Of a DNA stretch of 64,000 nucleotides, positions 36,847 to 46,211 are shown one piece after another. The notes beneath the pieces are model-generated. The model was not told the DNA's origin. It did not search any database and was given only the letters and a program-made list of their open reading frames with translations. Position 1 is the first letter of the stretch, and each line of letters starts with the position of its first letter. Both the position numbers and the translations under genes were made by a program. The stretch comes from Planctomycetota bacterium (GTDB lineage Bacteria; Planctomycetota; Phycisphaerae; Sedimentisphaerales; Anaerobacaceae): positions 1 through 64,000 of the forward strand of contig JACNGQ010000246.1 in assembly GCA_014384025.1 (NCBI GenBank). Direction: 5' to 3'.

Positions 36847-37479
36847 TTATCGAAGGAATGGATTATATTCTCTTTCATGGGCTATTGTGGTAACAGGGCC
36901 ATGGCCGGGATAGACTTTTGTTTCATCAGGCAGGGTGAAAAGTTTTTCTCTTATGCTTTGTAATAAATGTTCCGTATTCCCATTCGGGAAGTCTGTCCGC
37001 CCGATTGAGTCCGCGAACAACGCATCATCCGTAAAGACAATTCCTTCATCTTCGCAGTACAGACAGATACCGCCAGGCGTATGGCCGGGCGTATGGAGTA
37101 CACTTAGCTTTATCTCGGCCTGTTCGATAACACTTTGCTCTTCCAGGAAGAAATCCGCCGGTTCGACGCTGAAGGCGGCTCCGGTCATGGCGGAAAGATT
37201 TGTATGAGGCTCTGTGAGCATTTCGGCGTCGAGCTTATGAATATACACTTTTATATCCGGAAACTCAGCTCGCAGTGCGGCCACCCCTTCAATATGGTCG
37301 ATATGCCCGTGAGTAAGGACTAACGCGACAGGATTTAAGTTATGTTCCTGAAGGAACTTGATTAACTTATCCGCCCCAGGGCCTGCATCAATAATCAAGC
37401 AGTCTTGAACGGCTTCACTGCTGCGAAGGACATAACAGTTGGTTTCATACGCACCTAAGATTAAACGGTCGATTTTCAT
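36847..37479 (-). CDS. MBL-fold metallo-hydrolase (glyoxalase II-like)
   Basis: The 210-residue protein has the canonical metallo-beta-lactamase motif LTHGHIDHIEG (HxHxDH), a second His in VLHTPGHTPGGICLY, the bridging Asp in VFTDDALFADSIGRTDF and a final His in VYPGHGPVTTI. It begins IDRLILGAYETNCYVL, typical of hydroxyacylglutathione hydrolase-like enzymes. Such short forms hydrolyse thioesters or related small molecules, and the substrate here is unknown. AGGAG lies ten bases before the ATG. It is transcribed divergently from the ABC exporter, 167 bp away. Confidence 0.93.
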   Translation of the reverse strand: MKIDRLILGAYETNCYVLRSSEAVQDCLIIDAGPGADKLIKFLQEHNLNPVALVLTHGHIDHIEGVAALRAEFPDIKVYIHKLDAEMLTEPHTNLSAMTGAAFSVEPADFFLEEQSVIEQAEIKLSVLHTPGHTPGGICLYCEDEGIVFTDDALFADSIGRTDFPNGNTEHLLQSIREKLFTLPDETKVYPGHGPVTTIAHEREYNPFLR

Positions 37480-37646
37480 TCAAATATTCTCCTGAAAACA
37501 CGGTAAGCTAATAAAAATTGCTCCGCAAGTCAACAGTCTTTGGGCTTGACCGACAGGTTTAAGTTTGTTACTGTGCCATCGTTATAAACAAAGGAAGATG
37601 AAACGTATAGAAGGAAACTGTACGCTATATTGGAGTAATCTATCGA

Positions 37647-39800
37647 ATGAAGGCTTTTAATCGGGTATTTCAGTATATCTGGCCGCAATGGCACAGACTC
37701 GTGACTATTGTATGCAGTGCGCTGCTTATCGGCATACTTTTTTCACTCAGCTTCGCGACGATTTTGCCGATCCTGAAAGTTATGATGGGCGAAGAGGGGC
37801 TGCACGGCTGGATCAACAGGGAAATTAGTGAGAGTCGTTATGGATTTAGTTTTTTTGTGCCCGACAGCTTTGAGCTTTCTGACCCTAACAATTCTGATGT
37901 CGCGTATTATTTGAGAATTGCCGGCGTTAAGAAAAAGAGCTTTGCCGAACAGGCAGGGCTCAAACCAACAGACCAGATTGTCGGAGCGGCAGGCAGTATC
38001 ATCAGCGGAAGCGAAAGAATACTATCCAACACGCTCCTTGAGGAGCTGGCCACCATCTCGAATGTCAAATCCATAGCAGTTCAATACCGAAGGTTTAACG
38101 AATACGGACAGTTGATACCAGGGCTTGAAACAACGGTGCTTAAGTGCGGCAAAAGGCCTTTCTATGCCGATTTCGCCCAAAGGCTTCTCAGGCACTTACC
38201 TAAAGAACGAACCAGAGAAAGTAAAAGAAAAGCTGTGGTATTTATCATACTTATGATGATGGTCGTTACAACAGTGCGATGTATGGCCAGGTTCTACCAG
38301 GATTACACTGTACAAAAGCTTATGCATACTTCACTGATCCATTTGCGAAGAGATGCTTTCAGGCATTCTCTGAATATTCCCGTGGGTTATTTTGCCGATG
38401 AAGGTTCGAGCGAGACTGCCAGCAAGTTGTATGGAGATGTAATGATAGTCGGCATCGGGATTAAGACATTGTTGGGCAAAACTCTACGCGAGCCTTTGAA
38501 AGCAATCGGGTTGATTACATGGGCAATGTATATAGACCGCAATTTAACATTGGTATTTCTATGTGGAGCGCCTGTTTCACTTTATGTTATCAGCAAGCTC
38601 GGACGGAAAATAAAACGGGCAACTAAAAAATCGCTCGCAACCTGGGCGGAAATGCTTGGAAAGTTGAAAGAAGTGCTGGGGGCCATAAAGGTTATAAAGG
38701 TCTATAACCAGCAGGAATATGAAAGTGAAAGTTTTACATTAATTAACCATAAGCTGTTAAAGCGGCAGTTAAGAATTGCAAAGGTGGATTCAGCAACAGA
38801 CCCTTTAATGGAGACACTCGGAATGATGGCCGGTTCTGTGTGTTTGATTTTCGGTGCGCACTGGGTTTATAAGGGAACGGTGCAGCCGGCCGATTTCTTT
38901 GCACTGCTTATTGCGCTGGGTGCTACGGCCGATTCAATACGCAGAATGAGCGATGTTTGGAACAGGATTCAACAGGCAAACGCTGCTGCTGAGCGGGTAT
39001 ATGCAATAATCGACGAAAAAACGGAAGTCGAAAGCCCGGATGCTTTTCAGCTTGAGCCATTAAAAAGCAAAATCGATTTCATAGACATCGAATTTACATA
39101 TCCGTGTTCTGAAACCCCGGTATTAAGAGGAATCAACCTGTCAGTGCAAGCCGGGTATAATGTCGCTATAGTGGGCCCAAACGGCTCGGGCAAAACCACC
39201 CTGGCAAATCTGATACCGCGCTTTTATGACCCGGATGCAGGCCGGATATTGATTGACGGTAAAGATATTCGCGCCGCGACATTATTTAGTCTGCGAAGCC
39301 AGATTGGAATGGTTACACAAAATGTTGTAACTTTCAATGATACAGTAGCGGCAAATATTGCTTATGGTAAACAAGGTGCAACCAGAGAAGAAATCATTTC
39401 GGCGGCCAAGCGCGCTTTCGCGCACGAATTTATTTCTCCTTTACCCGACGGCTATGACTCAGTCATAGGTGAGCAGGGTTCCGGCCTAAGTGGCGGACAG
39501 TTGCAGAGAATTGTCATTGCCAGGGCGATTTTGAGAAATCCCGCCATCTTGATTTTCGACGAGGCGACAAGTCAAATTGACGCCGACAGTGAAGCAAAAA
39601 TTCACAAGGCTATCGAGGAGATCATGCAGGACAGGACAAGCTTCATAATAGCCCACAGGTTCAGCACCGTTATCTCGGCGGATGTAATAGTTGTAATGGA
39701 TAACGGCCGGATTATTGCTCAGGGCCAGCATGATGAGCTTATAAAGACCTGCCCATTGTACCAAAGCTTGTACGAAACACAGTTAGTAAAAAAAGTATAG
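37647..39800 (+). CDS. ABC exporter (MsbA-like half transporter) with an inserted PDZ-like domain
   Basis: The 717-residue half transporter has TM1 at about 17-40 (RLVTIVCSALLIGILFSLSFA), five more TM helices from about residue 195, and a C-terminal ATPase. The ATPase shows Walker A GPNGSGKTT, signature LSGGQLQRIV, Walker B AILIFDEATSQID and the H-loop IIAHRFST. Family members usually have a very short loop after TM1. Here about 150 residues are inserted, including YLRIAGVKKKSFAEQAGLKP and TDQIVGAAGSIIS, which look like a PDZ domain. The insert should lie outside the cytoplasm. Substrate unknown; lipid A-like lipids or other envelope lipids are possible. GGAG lies twelve bases before the ATG. 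Confidence 0.9.
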   Translation: MKAFNRVFQYIWPQWHRLVTIVCSALLIGILFSLSFATILPILKVMMGEEGLHGWINREISESRYGFSFFVPDSFELSDPNNSDVAYYLRIAGVKKKSFAEQAGLKPTDQIVGAAGSIISGSERILSNTLLEELATISNVKSIAVQYRRFNEYGQLIPGLETTVLKCGKRPFYADFAQRLLRHLPKERTRESKRKAVVFIILMMMVVTTVRCMARFYQDYTVQKLMHTSLIHLRRDAFRHSLNIPVGYFADEGSSETASKLYGDVMIVGIGIKTLLGKTLREPLKAIGLITWAMYIDRNLTLVFLCGAPVSLYVISKLGRKIKRATKKSLATWAEMLGKLKEVLGAIKVIKVYNQQEYESESFTLINHKLLKRQLRIAKVDSATDPLMETLGMMAGSVCLIFGAHWVYKGTVQPADFFALLIALGATADSIRRMSDVWNRIQQANAAAERVYAIIDEKTEVESPDAFQLEPLKSKIDFIDIEFTYPCSETPVLRGINLSVQAGYNVAIVGPNGSGKTTLANLIPRFYDPDAGRILIDGKDIRAATLFSLRSQIGMVTQNVVTFNDTVAANIAYGKQGATREEIISAAKRAFAHEFISPLPDGYDSVIGEQGSGLSGGQLQRIVIARAILRNPAILIFDEATSQIDADSEAKIHKAIEEIMQDRTSFIIAHRFSTVISADVIVVMDNGRIIAQGQHDELIKTCPLYQSLYETQLVKKV

Positions 39801-40069
39801 TTAAAAAGTTAATATTGAATTGTGTTTGGTACTTAAAGGTACTGATAACAACCTGCGATATGCCTCGAAAGATACTCAGGATTGTCCCCTGGGCCGGAAA
39901 TTTTATATCGTTGTGTCTAAAATTCACACTTTGGCTTACAGAAAATATGTTATCTTGCCGATTAAGTTAGGTAAGGTTTCCCGTGGGCTTGAAACTGAAG
40001 CTAAAATTAAAGTTACTCGCTCCGGGATTTTTATATAGAAAAATTATTGTATATGTAAAGGTCGAAACT

Positions 40070-41029
40070 ATGCCCGAGCTTTCAAGGCAACAAAAAGCAC
40101 ATGAGCTTTTTACGAGATACGAGGGAAATCCGATAATGACGGCGGATGATTGGCCCTATCCCACAAATGCGGTCTTTAATGCCGCAGCAGCTAAATTGAA
40201 TTCCGAGGTATTACTTTTAGTGCGAGTAGAGGATATGCGGGGCTTTTCGCATTTGACGGTTGCCCGCAGTGCCGATGGATTCACTAACTGGGAAATTGAT
40301 TCCACACCAACTCTCGAAGCCGACCAAAGCTCGCGAGAAGAAAGATGGGGGCTGGAAGACCCGCGTATTGTCTGGCTCGAAGAGCAGAAACAGTTCGCAG
40401 TTACCTATGTCTCATTTAGTGAAGGTGGTCCCGTGGTTTCGCTGGCGATAACAAAGAACTTCAAGGCGTTTGCCAGGCTGGGTGCTTTGCTGCCGCCGGA
40501 AGACAAAGATGCATGTTTGTTTCCCCGCAGATTTAACGGAAGATTTGCACTGATACACCGTCCTATTGTCCGCGGTGAAGCTCATATGTGGATAAGTTTC
40601 TCACCTGATCTGAAGCACTGGGGTGACCACAGGGCCTTGATTATGACAAGGCACGCATATTGGGACGGCCAAAGAGTTGGTCTGGCCTGCCAGCCCATTG
40701 AGACACCTCACGGCTGGATGTTGTTCTACCATGGCGTTCGTGGTACTACTGCAGGACAGATATACCGTGTCGGAATGGCGCTTTTGGATTTGAATTCACC
40801 CTGGAAGGTCCTGCGGCGAAGTGATGAGTGGGTACTGGGACCAAGTGCGATTTATGAACGTATCGGGGACGTCGGTGATGTAGTATTTCCCAGCGGCGCT
40901 GTTGTTCATAAAGAAATCGACCAGCTTTGTCTTTATTATGGTGCGGCTGATTCATCTGTGGCTGTTGCAACTGCTAAATTCAGTGATTGCATAGACTATC
41001 TTTTGTTATGTCCGGAAGTTGAAGAATAA
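40070..41029 (+). CDS. Glycoside hydrolase family 130-type enzyme
   Basis: About 319 residues, forming a five-bladed propeller typical of GH130, whose characterised members are mannosyl-glucose or beta-1,4-manno-oligosaccharide phosphorylases or hydrolases. Visible features include YEGNPIMTADDWPYPTNAVFNAA, the RWGLEDPRIVWLEE block carrying the family's catalytic-acid Asp, FPRRFNGRFALIHRPIV and WMLFYHGVRGT, then GAADSSVAVATA. The specificity cannot be assigned. A start at 40070 has AAAGG at good spacing, while an upstream in-frame ATG at 39983 would add a basic, unlikely N-terminus. The 270 bp before it have no other gene. Confidence 0.88.
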   Translation: MPELSRQQKAHELFTRYEGNPIMTADDWPYPTNAVFNAAAAKLNSEVLLLVRVEDMRGFSHLTVARSADGFTNWEIDSTPTLEADQSSREERWGLEDPRIVWLEEQKQFAVTYVSFSEGGPVVSLAITKNFKAFARLGALLPPEDKDACLFPRRFNGRFALIHRPIVRGEAHMWISFSPDLKHWGDHRALIMTRHAYWDGQRVGLACQPIETPHGWMLFYHGVRGTTAGQIYRVGMALLDLNSPWKVLRRSDEWVLGPSAIYERIGDVGDVVFPSGAVVHKEIDQLCLYYGAADSSVAVATAKFSDCIDYLLLCPEVEE

Positions 41030-41092
41030 ACCGTCGGCTTTTTGAGCACCGCAGCTTCAAATCTTTGATTTGTCGATTAGCTCTCGATAGTA

Positions 41093-42772
41093 TTATTTAA
41101 TGCTACTTTGCGGCACAATCGGTTCCCAACGTACTTTTGCAGCGCCCAAAAGAGTTCCGGTTGCATACGACAAATCTACAAGTGCTATCTGATACTCGGC
41201 CAGCGCCAGGATTTCTGCGCTCTGGGAATTGGCAAAGTTCGTCTGGGCCTGAAGTACGTCTGTAGATGTTCTCAAACCGAGTTCGAACTGGCGTTTCTCA
41301 GCTTCAAACAAACGGCCGTCCAGAATTGCACTTTGCCTGCTGGCCAATATACGCTGCCAGTTTGCCTCAAGCTGGTCGATAGCATTCAGTACCTCAAGTT
41401 CGATCAGTGCCTGTCGATTGTTACGCGAAGCTAATCGCAGCCTGCGTTGATAAAACGCCTGGCGCAGCCGGCTCTTGGCGGCCTCATTTCCCAACGGCAC
41501 CAGAAGCGACAGGCCAACGCGGTGGTCCTCAAACCTTTTATTGAAAAGCAAATCAAACGAGTCGTCTCTCGAATCTCCCAGGCCGTTGACATTATATCTA
41601 TAATCCATTATTACCAAAGGCAGTGTCTGGTTGTGCATGTAATCGATAGAGCTGATATCCTCGGCGATTTGAAGCTCCAGTTCGAGCATTTCCATCCGAT
41701 TTTCAAAAGCTATTGCCAATAACTGTGTCTTATCCAGTTCATAACGTACAGGGGCAGGCTCGGTCATTGGTATCAAAACCGTTGGTGTCGACATATCAAG
41801 GTCGGTTTTATTAAGAGTTCGCTTAAGCTCACGTTCCCGGTCTCTTAGATTATTTTCAGCAACAATAATCGCCTCAAGCTGCTGTGCGACACCGGCCTCG
41901 GTTCGGATAATCTCCACTTGTGATTTATCCCCGGCCTCGACAAAACGGCGGGCCTGATCATTCAGAGTTTTGGCCAGGTCATATTGTTTTTCCCGTACTT
42001 CCAGTTCTTTTCTGGTCGCATAAAGCCGCCAGTACACACGGTCCACAGCGGCAATAACTCTTATGACCTCGAGCTTCGTTCTGGCATCGGTTATCTGCCT
42101 TTCATATTCTGCGATACGAATGGCGTGGGTATTGGCTCGATTGCCGGCCCCTCTAAGAAGCGGCTGGCTAATTGAAACACCAAGGTCCGAGCTATAGAAA
42201 GGATTAAATGCCGTTGGTGCATCCGTTCTAGTACGATTGCCAACCATGTCAAATCTTACAGTTCCGCCGGTTCGCAGAGGAACTTGAACACCAAGATCAT
42301 TGTATAAATTCTTTACCTTTGAGCCTGATATTGCATCAAGAGTGGTAACAGTGGGGGTGTCTCCTATAGAATAAACCATATTTGAAGTAAATGCCGCCTC
42401 AAACACAGCTTCTGCTTCGCCGACCATCTCTGCGGCAATGGCCGGACTGATAAGCTGTACCTTAAGCTCGAGGTTGTTCTCTAATGTCAAGGCCCTGCAT
42501 TGCTCCAGGTTAAGCTCAAGTTCTTTGGGTGGGGGGGCGTTCGAATCTGTCCGGTCATTTTCTTCAATCTCTGATTCCTGAAGTGCAAGAGTTTCTACTT
42601 CTCGCAGCTTCTCAGGTGCAACCGTGACTTCGTAAAAATCCTCGTCACCGGGAAAACTCTCACAGCCGGTCAAAAAAGTACACAAGAGCATTACTGCACA
42701 AATGCACAAGAGAGCAAGGCCGCGGCAAAAATTTGAAATCTGAAATTTGAAAGTTGAAATTTGATTATTCAT
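41093..42772 (-). CDS. TolC-family outer-membrane efflux lipoprotein
   Basis: An outer-membrane channel component. The N-terminus has a signal sequence with lipobox FLTGC. The mature protein contains two long OEP coiled-coil/beta repeats: LEQCRALTLENNLELKVQL begins the first, and GLRTSTDVLQAQTNFANSQSAEILALAEY ends the second in the usual way. About 559 residues, at the long end of the family. Its ATG overlaps the permease gene stop by eight bases, with GAGG upstream, and it completes a MacA-MacB-TolC-like tripartite system. Substrates could be macrolide-type drugs, siderophores or lipoproteins; this cannot be read from sequence. Confidence 0.9.
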   Translation of the reverse strand: MNNQISTFKFQISNFCRGLALLCICAVMLLCTFLTGCESFPGDEDFYEVTVAPEKLREVETLALQESEIEENDRTDSNAPPPKELELNLEQCRALTLENNLELKVQLISPAIAAEMVGEAEAVFEAAFTSNMVYSIGDTPTVTTLDAISGSKVKNLYNDLGVQVPLRTGGTVRFDMVGNRTRTDAPTAFNPFYSSDLGVSISQPLLRGAGNRANTHAIRIAEYERQITDARTKLEVIRVIAAVDRVYWRLYATRKELEVREKQYDLAKTLNDQARRFVEAGDKSQVEIIRTEAGVAQQLEAIIVAENNLRDRERELKRTLNKTDLDMSTPTVLIPMTEPAPVRYELDKTQLLAIAFENRMEMLELELQIAEDISSIDYMHNQTLPLVIMDYRYNVNGLGDSRDDSFDLLFNKRFEDHRVGLSLLVPLGNEAAKSRLRQAFYQRRLRLASRNNRQALIELEVLNAIDQLEANWQRILASRQSAILDGRLFEAEKRQFELGLRTSTDVLQAQTNFANSQSAEILALAEYQIALVDLSYATGTLLGAAKVRWEPIVPQSSIK

Positions 42773-44033
42773 GTCTAAGTGCCTCAATAGGGTCGAGCTT
42801 GGCTGCCTTAATCGCCGGAAACATCCCGAAAAAGATTCCTACCGTACCGGCGAACGCAAAAGAAAGGCCTATTGCCCACAAGGGAATATATGCCATATCA
42901 AGTTGAATTTTTGGGATACTGGATAATGCCTTGGTCAGAAGATGACCAAAACCAACTCCCACAAGCCCCCCGAAAAAGCACAAAACTATAGCTTCAATCA
43001 AAAACTGGGTCAGAATCGCAGTTTTTTTAGCTCCTACTGCTTTGCGAAGCCCGATTTCCCTGGTACGCTCCGACACCGAAACAAGCATGATATTCATTAT
43101 ACCTACGCCGCCGACAAGAAGAGAAATGCCAACGATGCCGCCTGCCACCATCGTAACCATAAGAGCTATTTTATTAAATGTCTCCAGTGCGTTTTGGAGC
43201 GACATAACTTCGAATGTATCTGGTTCGCCGGGTTTTATATTCCGTGTCTTGCGAAGGAAGAAACTTATCTCGGCCAGGGCATCATCCGATACCTCGGCGG
43301 ATTCACTTTCGGCAATAGCCATTATGAACGGATAGCGCTGCATCTTGAGGCTGGTCTTATAGGGAATAAATATCTCGGATTGCTCCTGGTTACCTCCGCC
43401 AAATGCGTTTTCAGGGCGGGGTTCGAGCACGCCTATAATATAGAATGTGTTGTGACTTATAAGAATTGACTGGCCTATACAGTCACGGTCAAGGCGAAGG
43501 TCGTTACGCAGCTTGGGGTCGATCAGGCAAACCTGTCTCACTTGCATTTCATCAATAACCGAAAGTGGTCTTCCGATTGTAACCGGACGGCTGTCGATTT
43601 TATGAACGGCAGGCTCGGTTCCCCGGACAGTAACATTTTCAACCGACTTTTCACGGTGGCTGACGGTGTAGTTTCCGACCCAGGTCATACGGCCGAATTG
43701 TGAGACCGAGGGGCAGTGTTCGAGCAGGTTATCAAAATGTTCAGGCTTAAACCGAATAGTCCACCATGAGGCATGTTGCAGAGGCCCTGTTTTAGGTGTT
43801 CTTGGTTGAATAAATATGCTGTTTGTTCCTAAAGTTTCTACCTGTGTCAGCACTTTGGCCTTCAGACCGGTAAGGGCGGCAATAACGGCCGTTACCGAAG
43901 CGACGCCGATTACAATACCGATAGTTGTCAGTATCGACCTGGTCTTATTGGCCCAGATTTGACTCAGCGCAAGATACACACTCTGATAAGTAAGCCGAAT
44001 GAAAGCTATAGGTGCTTGAATCACGAATTTCAT
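42765..44033 (-). CDS. MacB-type ABC transporter permease
   Basis: A MacB/FtsX-like permease of 422 residues. The first TM helix is at about 30-55 (ILTTIGIVIGVASVTAVIAAL), followed by a large periplasmic domain of about 200 residues. Three C-terminal helices include MVTMVAGGIVGISLLVGGVGIMNIMLVSVSERTREIGLRKAVG, whose last part is the family signature. Unlike E. coli MacB, the ATPase is a separate polypeptide encoded immediately upstream. The start overlaps the ATPase stop by four bases (ATGA) and GGAGGAG lies before it. It forms an operon with adaptor and outer-membrane genes. Confidence 0.92.
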   Translation of the reverse strand: MKFVIQAPIAFIRLTYQSVYLALSQIWANKTRSILTTIGIVIGVASVTAVIAALTGLKAKVLTQVETLGTNSIFIQPRTPKTGPLQHASWWTIRFKPEHFDNLLEHCPSVSQFGRMTWVGNYTVSHREKSVENVTVRGTEPAVHKIDSRPVTIGRPLSVIDEMQVRQVCLIDPKLRNDLRLDRDCIGQSILISHNTFYIIGVLEPRPENAFGGGNQEQSEIFIPYKTSLKMQRYPFIMAIAESESAEVSDDALAEISFFLRKTRNIKPGEPDTFEVMSLQNALETFNKIALMVTMVAGGIVGISLLVGGVGIMNIMLVSVSERTREIGLRKAVGAKKTAILTQFLIEAIVLCFFGGLVGVGFGHLLTKALSSIPKIQLDMAYIPLWAIGLSFAFAGTVGIFFGMFPAIKAAKLDPIEALRHE

Positions 44034-44794
44034 ACCTTCTCCTCCGGCTTGCGATCTTGTGTTACTGCATTATTTCGCGGGTCTCTGTTATTCGACAGAT
44101 CACTACAAATGTGTCCGTCTTTCATATGAATAATTCGTTTTGCGTGATGCGAGACATAATCTTCATGGGTTACCAGAATAATGGTCTGGCCTTCCTGATG
44201 AAGCTGGTCAAAAAGCTGCAGAATGCCGTCGCTGGTTTTGCTGTCGAGATTGCCCGTAGGTTCATCGGCCAGCAAGATACTTGGATTGCAGACTAGCGCC
44301 CGGGCGATAGCTACTCGTTGTTTCTCACCTCCGGAAAGCTGATTGGGTTTATGTTTTACCCGGTCTCCAAGCCCAACCCGCTCAAGGACGCTTAGAGCAC
44401 GTTTGCGACGTGTCCACCAGCCGTTTTTTGAGTATATCAACGGCATTTCTACATTCTTAAGCGCACTTACCTGTCCGAGCAGCTCGAATGACTGAAAAAC
44501 AAATCCGATTCGCTCATTACGAACACGAGCTAATGATGCGTCGGTCATTTTAGTTGTGTTCTCTCCATCCAGCTCATAACTTCCTGAAGTCGCTCTGTCA
44601 AGACAGCCTAAGACATTCATCAGTGTGCTCTTACCCGAGCCGGAAGGTCCCATCACGGCAACATATTCGTTTTCGTATAATTCCAGGTTGATTCCGCCAA
44701 GCGCATGGATACTTTCCACGCCGACTTTGTAAATCCGCTCAACGTCCTGAAGACGAATTATTAGTTTTCTATTTTTATTTGACACTGTTTGCAT
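44030..44794 (-). CDS. MacB-type ABC transporter ATP-binding protein
   Basis: A LolD/MacB-class ATPase of about 254 residues: Walker A GPSGSGKSTLMN, Q-loop FVFQSFELL, signature LSGGEKQRVAIARAL and Walker B SILLADEPTGNLD, followed by VTHEDYVSHHAKR. Starting at 44794 (MQTVSNKNRKLIIR) gives a normal N-terminus and a 20-base overlap with the adaptor gene; a longer frame to 44875 would add an Arg/Lys-rich extension encoded by the adaptor's acidic tail region. The ATPase partners the permease encoded just downstream. Confidence 0.93.
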   Translation of the reverse strand: MQTVSNKNRKLIIRLQDVERIYKVGVESIHALGGINLELYENEYVAVMGPSGSGKSTLMNVLGCLDRATSGSYELDGENTTKMTDASLARVRNERIGFVFQSFELLGQVSALKNVEMPLIYSKNGWWTRRKRALSVLERVGLGDRVKHKPNQLSGGEKQRVAIARALVCNPSILLADEPTGNLDSKTSDGILQLFDQLHQEGQTIILVTHEDYVSHHAKRIIHMKDGHICSDLSNNRDPRNNAVTQDRKPEEKV

Positions 44795-46211
44795 CACCGG
44801 TATCGTTTGTATCGGCTCCGGCTTTCGGGCCGTCCGTCTTCTTTTTCTTCTTCTCTTTCTCAGCCTCAACTTCACGCTCGTCGCGAACCTTCTTGTCGTG
44901 ACTTAAACTCTCGAGTTCTTTATACGGTCCAACTATTATCGTGTCGTCTTCGGTAATCCCGGATAGTATCACCGTATGCGTCAGATTACTGGGGCCTATC
45001 TTGACGGGCGTTACTACTGCTTTGCCGTCGATATGGCGATAGACTACGGGTGTGAATGTTTTCTCTTTATCGACCTCCGGGTTGTCCTCCCGAATCTTCA
45101 AAGGCAGGTCATCGATAGGCCGTCCTAATACGGCATGGCTTGGAACGTTCAGAACATTTTCGTGCTTGATGGTCTCGATATCCACATGCGCCGTCAGCCC
45201 CGAAAACAATTTTTTCACGTCACCCTCAAGTAATATCTCGGTCCTGAAATATTTCGTAGCGGTGCTTTGAGATATCCTGTGTGTCAAAGCAATCAAATCT
45301 ACCACCCCTTTGAATTCCTTATCCGGAAAGGTCTGGACGAAAACCTTGGCCTTCTGTCCGACTGCCAGTTTGCCTACGTCGGCTTCATCTACCTGCGCAA
45401 CAAGCAGCATCGTTGACAGGTCCGCCACCTCCAAAATTACGGTGCCCGGATTATTCATTGTTCCAAAAATCACGACCTCCCCGACTTCCGCATTAATACG
45501 GGTTATCACACCGTCAATAGGTGAGGTTATTGTAGTATAGCTAAGGGCTTCCTTCGCCTGGGTAACTCCGGCGCCTGCTGCTTCGAGGTTGTGTTGCATT
45601 ACTAATAAATTCAAATTTGCCGCATTAAGCGTATGCTTAGTGGAGTTATATTGTGACTTTAGCTCATCGAATCTTAATTTGCTCTGGTCGTAAGTGGCCT
45701 GGCTGATATCCTGGGATTCGAGTAATCCTTTTTGACGCTCCAGATCTCGCTGCGCTTGTTGTAACGAGGCATCCAGGCCGACAAGACTGGCTTGCTGGCT
45801 GGAAATCCTTGCTTTTTCAACTTCGATCTGCGCTTCCTGGGCGGCGTAGCTTGCTTCGGCTGAAAGCAGCCGGCTTTGCAGATCATTATCATCCAGGCGT
45901 ACCAGTACGGAAGCCGGTATCGGTGGATTCGCTTTCGGATTACCCTTGGTAACTATGTCTCCTTCTTCGTAGGGAAGCTCTGTAATCCGTGCAGAAACTT
46001 TTGCGCTCATTTCCACATTTATTCTGGGCTCGATTTCACCGGGGGCACTGACAAACTCTATCAATTCTCCGCGCTGAGCCTTGTCCATGCGAACAATCGT
46101 TGGTTTACGGGATGCGCTGGTTTTGACTTTATACACTATTCCAATCACGGAAACAATCACCAGCGTCACGATAACAGTAATAATAATTATGCGGGACTTC
46201 TTCACTCTCAA
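44775..46211 (-). CDS. MacA/HlyD-type periplasmic adaptor subunit
   Basis: The N-terminal TM anchor is IIIITVIVTLVIVSVIGIVY. The membrane-fusion-protein core includes RGELIEFVSAPGEIEPRINVEM, a central coiled-coil hairpin of about 110 residues (EAQIEVEKARISSQQASLVG ... NLLVMQHNLEAAGAG region) and SPIDGVITRINAEVGEVVIFG, the lipoyl half. C-terminal beta domains follow, then a Lys/Glu-rich tail (EREVEAEKEKKKKKTDG). The tail is unusual and could lie in the periplasm. The start is TTG 46211 or GTG 46205; the latter is better spaced from AAAGG. It is the first gene of the efflux operon. Confidence 0.92.
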   Translation of the reverse strand: MRVKKSRIIIITVIVTLVIVSVIGIVYKVKTSASRKPTIVRMDKAQRGELIEFVSAPGEIEPRINVEMSAKVSARITELPYEEGDIVTKGNPKANPPIPASVLVRLDDNDLQSRLLSAEASYAAQEAQIEVEKARISSQQASLVGLDASLQQAQRDLERQKGLLESQDISQATYDQSKLRFDELKSQYNSTKHTLNAANLNLLVMQHNLEAAGAGVTQAKEALSYTTITSPIDGVITRINAEVGEVVIFGTMNNPGTVILEVADLSTMLLVAQVDEADVGKLAVGQKAKVFVQTFPDKEFKGVVDLIALTHRISQSTATKYFRTEILLEGDVKKLFSGLTAHVDIETIKHENVLNVPSHAVLGRPIDDLPLKIREDNPEVDKEKTFTPVVYRHIDGKAVVTPVKIGPSNLTHTVILSGITEDDTIIVGPYKELESLSHDKKVRDEREVEAEKEKKKKKTDGPKAGADTNDTGDANSVK

